A DNA stretch of 64,000 nt from positions 124,001-188,000 of the forward strand of contig PZJY01000012.1 of NCBI GenBank assembly GCA_031472005.1, read 5' to 3'. Below are positions 57,858 to 64,000 of the stretch, piece after piece. The DNA comes from Tetracladium setigerum (Eukaryota > Ascomycota > Leotiomycetes > Helotiales). A program made the position numbers and the translations under genes. The notes below the pieces were generated by a model that was not told where the DNA came from, searched no databases, and saw only the letters and a program-made list of their open reading frames with translations. How positions within the stretch are numbered: position 1 is the stretch's first letter; every line of letters begins with the position of its first letter.

Positions 57858-58290
57858 GTCGCTGGCTTAAGGTAAGGATTTGCGCGACCGAGGGGGTGGT
57901 GTATTATCGTGATTATAGTTGTCATCAGTTTGAGGAACCGAAAGAAAGTTCAAGACTTCAAATTCCCCGCCAAATAAAAGACTGGGGACGACTCAACTAC
58001 AGTGCCAAGGCCTTTGCGGCCGCGCCAAGCTGCACGGTCCCAGTTATCACGTGATTATATGCTTACATAAGCCTCTCTGATTTGTTTCGACGACGGGCGG
58101 TGCTAAAATCTCTCTGACAAGGAGAAGGAGACCAGTCCTTGTTCTGCAACGTCAACACCGCTCCTCTCTCCCGACCTCCTCAACTCTCAACATCAACCTC
58201 AACTCTCCTCTTCACCAGGTTGTGTCTGTCGGCGCCAATCCTCACAACCTGCGTGCTACGTTCTCTTCCCCCTGACGCCCTCTCAATCCC
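57858..58290. promoter_or_regulatory. bidirectional promoter BDP1/BRE1 with palindromic E-box
   Basis: 433 bp separate two divergent nuclear-factor genes. The palindrome ATCACGTGAT (58046-58055) contains the CACGTG E-box bound by Cbf1/bHLH factors. GC-rich stretches flank it (GCGGCCGCGCC at 58017-58027). No TATA box is clear. Confidence 0.6.
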
Positions 58291-60908
58291 ATGCCGGCTT
58301 CTGTGCTTCCATCCCATGTTCCTCTCGTCAAGATGGACGATAGGAAGAGATCTGGCGACCACCTCGCGCCTCCGTCCAAGAGACAGGCTGTAAATGGCAA
58401 GACTGCTTCTGCAGATGCTGATATGCCATGGAGCTCCGATCTAGAGGTACGTTGCGATGGTCGTGTGGCATCACATTCATCTCATCATCAACCCAGTCTT
58501 CCCAGTTCCATCCTCATCCGCGTCGCGATAATGGCAGAGGCTAGCATGCGTTGAATAATCGTTCATTTGGGGTCTTTGGGAAGGATTCATATATGCGACT
58601 TGCTTGCGCTTGACTATTGGGGTTGCCTCCCCCTTCCCACCCGTCATTATCGGGCAGCCATTTGATTTGCCACTTTTCATCATGGCCCGTGGTACAAATT
58701 GATCAAGGCAGTCTCGCTGACATCTCATTCTACAGACATATCAGAAGGATGCTATCTACCGACAAATGCTTGAGTACAAGAGAGAACGAACTACCCTCGA
58801 AGGCCAACTACGGGATGTCCAGAAAAAGTCTCTCGATCACGATGACCACCTCCGAGTCATAGATGCTTGGTGGATCCAGGTACGAAGCATAATCTCCCGC
58901 ATGCTTCTATGTGGATGTTAACGGTATTCTTAGTTGCTTGATGAAGTCAAATTGCTTGCTGAAGATCAAGTGCCTTCCTCCGACGATATCGATGGTCAGT
59001 CGCACCCCGAATTCCATACCCGAATCCTGTGCTGATACTCCTCCCAGCCACATTCCCCACCTCCTTGCACTTTAAAGGCAGTGAAGATTTCCAGAGTCAC
59101 CTAGCGTCACGAGGCAAGGAGATCAAGTCTAAACTTCAAACCATATTCACAAACCTGAGCTCTGCGCGTGGCCAAGTCCCTTCCGATATCCAAGATCTGC
59201 AATCTAAGCTCACCAAATTACTCTCTGCCCAAAAGGAATATGTTGTTAAAGTTGACCGGTTGCGCAAAGAAAAGGAGGAACTGAGTGAGCGTCTGGAGAC
59301 AGCATCTTTGCGATATATTAAAGCAGAAAAGAGACTCGATCGAGCCAAGAGCACAGCTGTCGCAAAGCTAGAACAGCAAGCCATCGCTGGAACGGGAAAT
59401 AGCTCTGGGAGCGGAATCGGAGGAGTTGAAAATGGAGGTGATGTCGAAATGATTAATGGAGTTGCCGAAGAGAATGGATCATCGCAGACCGCATACAAAG
59501 AAGCTGCTGCCGTTGTGGCCAAGCAGAAGGAACAACTCGAGGCTATCAACGCGGAAAACAAGTCCCTAACTGAACAACTCACCGCAGCCAGTGCCCGACT
59601 CTCCAATCTCAATGAAGATGACTACGCAAGAACCGAGCTCTTCAAGCAATTCCGAGTTCAGCATGAAGATGTAATCCGCCGGATCAATCACTTGGAAGCA
59701 ACGAATATCCAACTACGGGAGGAAGCTGAAAAGTATCAGGCTGAGCGCACTGCCTACCGTGCTCAAATTGAGGGAGAGTCCGAGGTCACCACGGGAGATT
59801 TAGAGAGCCAGATTCAGCGCCTGGAAGCAGATCTCAGTAGAGTGAGATCGGGTAGGGACGAATTGCTTGCAGACGTTAGTGTACGAAAGGCGGCGCAGGA
59901 ACAAGAACGAACCTCTCATGAGCATCTCAAGGAGCTCATTGCTGCAAAGGAAGAAAGAATGGTTTCCCTGGAACTTGAAACAGAGCGCCTGCGAAATCGA
60001 ATCAACGAGGAGTCATCTGGACTTACCACGCGAACCGAAATTGAAGGTCTCGATCTCCACCAACTCCGTGATAAATACGAAATTCTTGCCAAGGAGTTCG
60101 AGTCAATCAACAAGGAAGTGCCAGCATTGCAGGGAGCATACAAGAGAGTGCAAACCTTGTCAACGAAGAAGGTCATGGATTTTGCTGTCCTCGAAGAAAA
60201 GGTGTCAGCATTGAATGCCGAGAAGTCAAAGGCCGATCAGAAGTACTTTGCAGCTCGCAAAGATATGGATACCAGAATCTTTGAAGTTCGTGCGCTCAGA
60301 CAGCAAAACGCAAAGAGTTCCGAAATCATTTCCCAACTCAAGGACGTCGAAACAGCAAATCGAACACTGCTCAGCAACTTGGAGAAGCAATTGGGCGACA
60401 TGAGACAGGCAAATACCACGATTGCAGCGGAGAACAAGAGGATGGAATCAACATCTCGAGAAGCCACAAGCAAGGCAGAGACATTGAAAAACCAAGTTGC
60501 CGAGCTCACCAACATGTTGAAATCTAAGGATGCCAATAATTCCACCACCAAGCAGAGAATCCAGGCGGCCGAAACCGAATTGGAACAACTTCGTGTTCGA
60601 TATGAACAAGCACAGAAGGATAGGGATAGTTGGAAGACAAAGAGCTTGAGCAATCAATCAGGAGAGGAGGAGATGCTTAGAGTGAGTATCTTTCCATCTG
60701 AAGGTTATGGGAGAAGTCGCGCTAACTATTACAGGCCTTTGCTCTGTGTACTATCTGCCGCAAGGACTTCAAGAATCGCACCTTGAAGACTTGTGGACAC
60801 ACATTCTGCAACAACTGTGTTGATGATCGGATCCAGAATCGCATGCGCAAATGTCCAAATTGTTCCAAAGCATTTGACAAGAACGATGTTATGACCATTC
60901 ACATGTGA
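58291..60908 (+). CDS. BRE1: E3 ubiquitin ligase BRE1 (histone H2B)
   Basis: Five exons (58291-58446, 58736-58879, 58934-58994, 59048-60681, 60735-60908) give 722 aa in frame. After a basic start (KMDDRKRSGDHLAPPSKRQ) come long heptad coiled coils through residues ~75-660, and then a C3HC4 RING: CTIC, CGHTFCNNC, CPNC, ending HM. The order matches Bre1, which with Rad6 monoubiquitinates histone H2B in transcribed chromatin. Intron 1 is long (289 nt) for this window; intron 3 uses a GTCAGT donor. Start choice: MPASVLPSHVPLVKMDDRK at 58291 resembles other fungal BRE1 N-termini, but the internal ATG at 58333 is possible. No frame breaks. Confidence 0.93.
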
Positions 60909-61219
60909 ATGAGAAAATCATCATTTGTAGGACTTTTGTTTAATGGATCAGTTTTCGACGTCTGCTCCCTGCTGGAGACTTTAATTCGGACTGCGTGCGT
61001 CTTTACTGAGCGTGGGCGGCATTTTCAACAAACAATTGGGTCGCATTTCTCAGACTCTGTACTGTACATCAGATTTCCTTTTCCGTCACATACACCTAGA
61101 AGCGAGGTTTGCACTGGCCCATACCTGGGACTGCCTTTGGGTACAGTGTTTGTAGACTATAATTATACCACAATGACACATGATCAACAAAAAAAATTTC
61201 CTATGGCAAATATGTGATT
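60909..61219. other. short convergent 3' region
   Basis: 3' flanks of BRE1 and SARAF; nothing else seen. Confidence 0.5.
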
Positions 61220-62134
61220 CTATCTCCGTGAAGTCGATCCAAAGCCAGTCGTTTCATGTCGTGTGGTAGAACCAGAACTGGAACTTGGACTTCCACTTGA
61301 GCGTGTATTTCTGCCCCAGCCGCCTCCTCCATTATTATTTCCACCACCAAACATTGAGTTTCCCCTATTGTTGTTTCCTCTGCTCCCAGCGAAATACCCT
61401 GCGGCCGCTCCTCCGGCTGCACCACTCCAAAATCCAGGTCGAAACCCTTGCTGTCCATACCCAGATGGCTTCCCAGGGTACGGAGGAGGAGGATCATTCC
61501 ATCCATTACCTCCTCCACCACCACCACCGCCTCCCCATCCACCATGACCACCCCAGCCTTGAGGTCTCGGTCGCCTTGGAGCATTCGGATCGTTATTTGC
61601 TAGCCAAGCCTGATACATCGAATACAAAATCCACGCAAATACCCCGAAAAAAGCAGCCATAAACAACAACCCAGCAAAATTAAACCCACCACTATCCTCG
61701 TCCTTCCAAAAGCTCGACTTCCCAAATTCTCCTCTCCCTTCTCGGTCAACAGCAGTCGATATTCAACCCACAACTCCCCTTCAACACATAACTATCATCT
61801 GGACTAGCATAGCCCTCACAAATCACATCCGTACTTCCTAACTTGAAGTAATCAGGCACATCCGCCACACACGACCATTGGATGTCTTCAGTTTCGTAGT
61901 CGGATCCTTGGTTTGTGCAGCGCATGATTTCGATCTTGTGGTGGGCGCAGCCGGGACCTTTGCAGGTTAGTTGGGGATGGCGGAGACCCGACGGTGAGAG
62001 GTTTTGGCATTAGAGCGGAGGGTGAGTGTCTTGACTGTGGAGAGTAGAATGGCATTCTTAGGGGTTTTGGGAGAAGCTTTGGCGGAGAGCGTGAGGGTCG
62101 CGAGAAGGGGGAGGAGGAGGGTTGAGAGATGCAT
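61220..62134 (-). CDS. SARAF-like regulator of store-operated calcium entry
   Basis: One exon of 305 aa after three additions (61973-61976, 61767-61769, and one between about 61725 and 61740). An N-terminal signal peptide (LSTLLLPLLATLTLSAKA) is followed by a luminal Cys-rich region: SAIPQLTCKGPGC, MRCTNQGSDYETEDIQWSC, and VICEGY with LKGSCG. One transmembrane helix follows (LLFMAAFFGVFAWILYSMYQAW), then a Gly/Pro/Asn-rich cytosolic tail. This is the architecture of TMEM66/SARAF, an ER membrane protein that in animals restrains STIM-Orai calcium entry. Fungi lack an obvious STIM, so the fungal role is open. The start at 62134 opens the signal peptide directly. Divergent from PBN1 by 384 bp. 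Confidence 0.82.
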
Positions 62135-62518
62135 TTTGAGTGTATTTTTGCGTTGTTTGGGTGGCGTGGGTTCTGTGTCGCCTCGAGAGGTGAGAGTGCT
62201 TTGTTTAGCCCATTCGTTGAGGTCGAGTGTCGATTAAATGGTGAAGTCGCTTTGCAGAGGCGTAGAAGTTGCGTTGCGTAATGGTGGAAGAGGACAGATC
62301 TTGATTTGATTGTTTTGTGAAGCTCGAGCTGTCGTCGTCATTCCGAAGAATTTCAGCTTCAGCCTTGCCCTCGAATTATCGATGTCGCTAGGCTGAGAAG
62401 AGGTCACCGCCCAGGAGAGCTCCCCATTCTGCCGCTTCTTGACATCCAAGTCAACATCACCTCGCCCCTCCCTTCACCTCACAGACTATCCCAACAGCGC
62501 ACCTCTTTCCCACTAATA
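62135..62518. promoter_or_regulatory. bidirectional promoter SARAF/PBN1
   Basis: 384 bp between two divergent starts. Several short C-rich patches near PBN1; no clear TATA box. Confidence 0.5.
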
Positions 62519-64000
62519 ATGCGCCAACGAATTACCTTCCTCCAAAAGGCTGAAGACTCCCTCGATCCCGAGGCCCTCAAAGTAACCCCCGATTCCATCT
62601 CGACTACGAACTTGAAAGGTGGCCGAGAAGACAAGATTACATTTGGATTTGATGAGCTTCCGCAGGAATTGTACAAGGTGTTAAAGGCGAGCCATGAGAT
62701 ACATATTAGATGGATTGATCAGAAGCCTTATGATGGGATCGGTCCATTAGTGAGCAAGATAAGCCCAGGTCTGCATGTTTTCTACACAGCGCAGAAGGGG
62801 GGTAAATCGTATGTGTGTTGCGGAGAGTTGGGATACTGGAATATCGATTGACTTTAAAATAGAGAAGAGCTTTGCCCGTTACTCAGGAAGGTGTTTGGTA
62901 ACTTGGATTGCATATCTCCAGAAGTAGGTTCAATCGCCAGAAAGTTGGAACAAGCGCTAATCAAACTAGAAATCATTCATCAATCTTCCAACGGAACGAT
63001 TTTCCCATTCTGCTGCAACCCAATATTACAGCCCAGTACAATCACTCGACTCCTTGATATTGTATTTAACTCACCGACTCTGTAATAACTCGGCGACAAA
63101 AGATTACTGTCTTTCTAGGGTAGATCTTCTGAAGACGGCCGCATCACTTGATATAGACTTCGACACCATCTCCCACGCTGTAACACTCACAGCCTTCTTT
63201 CCTTCCCGCAACTGGGACCTTGACCTGAAAAAACAGAACTCCAAATCACGTCTTGAAGTCGGGGTCCTCTCAGTCTCGAAACCAACCGAACCAGAAGAGC
63301 TGTCTCTCGGAGGATTTCTCACGGTCATCGGCGAGCACACCAAACCTTCCCCAACACTATTCTCCTTCCATCCCGCCACCACCCAACAACACAAGATTTC
63401 ACATCTTCATTCATAACTCCAACCGGATTACACCCTACCTTAGAACTTACAATCAACGGTATTGAGCCACCCACCGATGAAAGAACGTGCACTCTCCACA
63501 CCCACCTCACTCTCCCTCGCCAAATATTTGCAGACAAATATCAACTATCAGATCCTCTCTTCCTCGCTTCCAAGAACTTAACTGCAATCCGCTTTGCCAG
63601 CACCCCCGTCGATCTCGAAGCTCCTTCCTATGCCGTCGATTTCTGGGGCTCTTCGCTCCTCCTTGAGCTCTCCCCTCCAACATCCCCATCGGACAAGAAA
63701 TGGACAGCTCAAATCCCCCTTCACCTCCGCTACCTCGCTCCCAATAACAACTCCTCTGGCCAATCGCCTCTAGAAATGCCCTACCCTGTCCTCTTCTGGG
63801 CCTGCACAGCCGACGAAGGAACTAAATTCCCCATCAACCCGTTTGACAAAGTAAATCTTGGTTATGATGGGTTGTTTGGTCCTAGAACGATGTTTTATCA
63901 CCTCACTCCTAAATCGGCTGCTATTGGAGGTGTAAGTGAGGGGAGGTTGAGTAGTGGACTTAGTGTTCCAGTGTTGGATTTGGATCGGAGTTGGTTCGTG
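62519..64000 (+). CDS. PBN1: PBN1/PIG-X, GPI mannosyltransferase subunit (3' end outside window)
   Basis: The 5' part of a gene that runs past 64000. Exons 62519-62801, 62863-62923 and 62970 onward are joined by introns 62802-62862 (GTAAAT...ATAG) and 62924-62969 (GTAGGT...GCTAAT...CTAG). Two bases must be added (runs 62797-62802 and 63382-63384). The N-terminus RQRITFLQKAEDS, then LPQELYKVLKASHEIHIRW and SPGLHVFYTAQK, matches fungal PBN1. Later come LCPLLRKVFGNLDC, FINLPTERFSHS and, in the luminal PIG-X domain, PYPVLFWACTADEG and NLGYDGLFGPRTMFYHL. With Gpi14 it adds the first mannose to GPI precursors in the ER, and it also aids Prb1 processing in yeast. The C-terminal membrane anchor is not in view. 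Confidence 0.85.

Overview
The window is nuclear DNA of a filamentous ascomycete (Pezizomycotina; a leotiomycete-like fungus is plausible but not proven). Introns are short (mostly 42-92 nt) with GTANGT-type donors, CTAAC/CTAAT-like branch sites and YAG acceptors. The genes are typical fungal ones: EFM4, HIS6, FAF1, NHX1, BDP1, BRE1, PBN1, SARAF, a hybrid histidine kinase, a HET-domain protein and a NACHT/WD40 protein. There is no operon logic. Genes lie on both strands, often as divergent pairs (FAF1/HIS6, sugar transporter/NHX1, BDP1/BRE1, SARAF/PBN1) or convergent pairs (HIS6 and the four-domain fusion gene).

Layout. 0-16 kb: a MIF-like tautomerase-fold gene, EFM4, a tRNA-Ile with two introns, two coiled-coil genes, a zinc-cluster gene, a Ser/Pro-rich gene and a (6-4) photolyase/cryptochrome. 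16-28 kb: a hybrid histidine kinase and a three-module NLR-like protein (alpha/beta hydrolase, NACHT, WD40). 28-35 kb: FAF1, HIS6 and a gene joining methyltransferase, FAD-oxidase, phosphomevalonate-kinase-like and APRT-like domains. 35-40 kb: two more members of the coiled-coil family, one of them a pseudogene. 40-48 kb: a sucrose/maltose-type transporter, the endosomal Na+/H+ exchanger NHX1 and a HET-domain protein. 48-55 kb: a tiny spliced gene, a secreted S1/P1 nuclease, a GFA-fold protein and a GH1 beta-glucosidase. 55-64 kb: BDP1, BRE1, SARAF and the start of PBN1.

Two points affect how the annotation should be read. First, at least eleven genes (about 19 sites) keep an obvious protein only if one base is added, nearly always in a G or C run. 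After the edits every complete gene returns to a multiple of three. This looks like uncorrected homopolymer undercalling in the assembly, not real gene loss, so gene spans below ignore these breaks. Second, the most striking biology is a tRNA-Ile(AAU) gene whose anticodon stem is split by a 54-nt intron with the hallmarks of a spliceosomal mRNA intron, in addition to a normal tRNA intron. Next is the four-domain fusion gene, and then a dispersed, uncharacterised coiled-coil family. There are no CRISPR arrays, rRNA genes or intact transposons.
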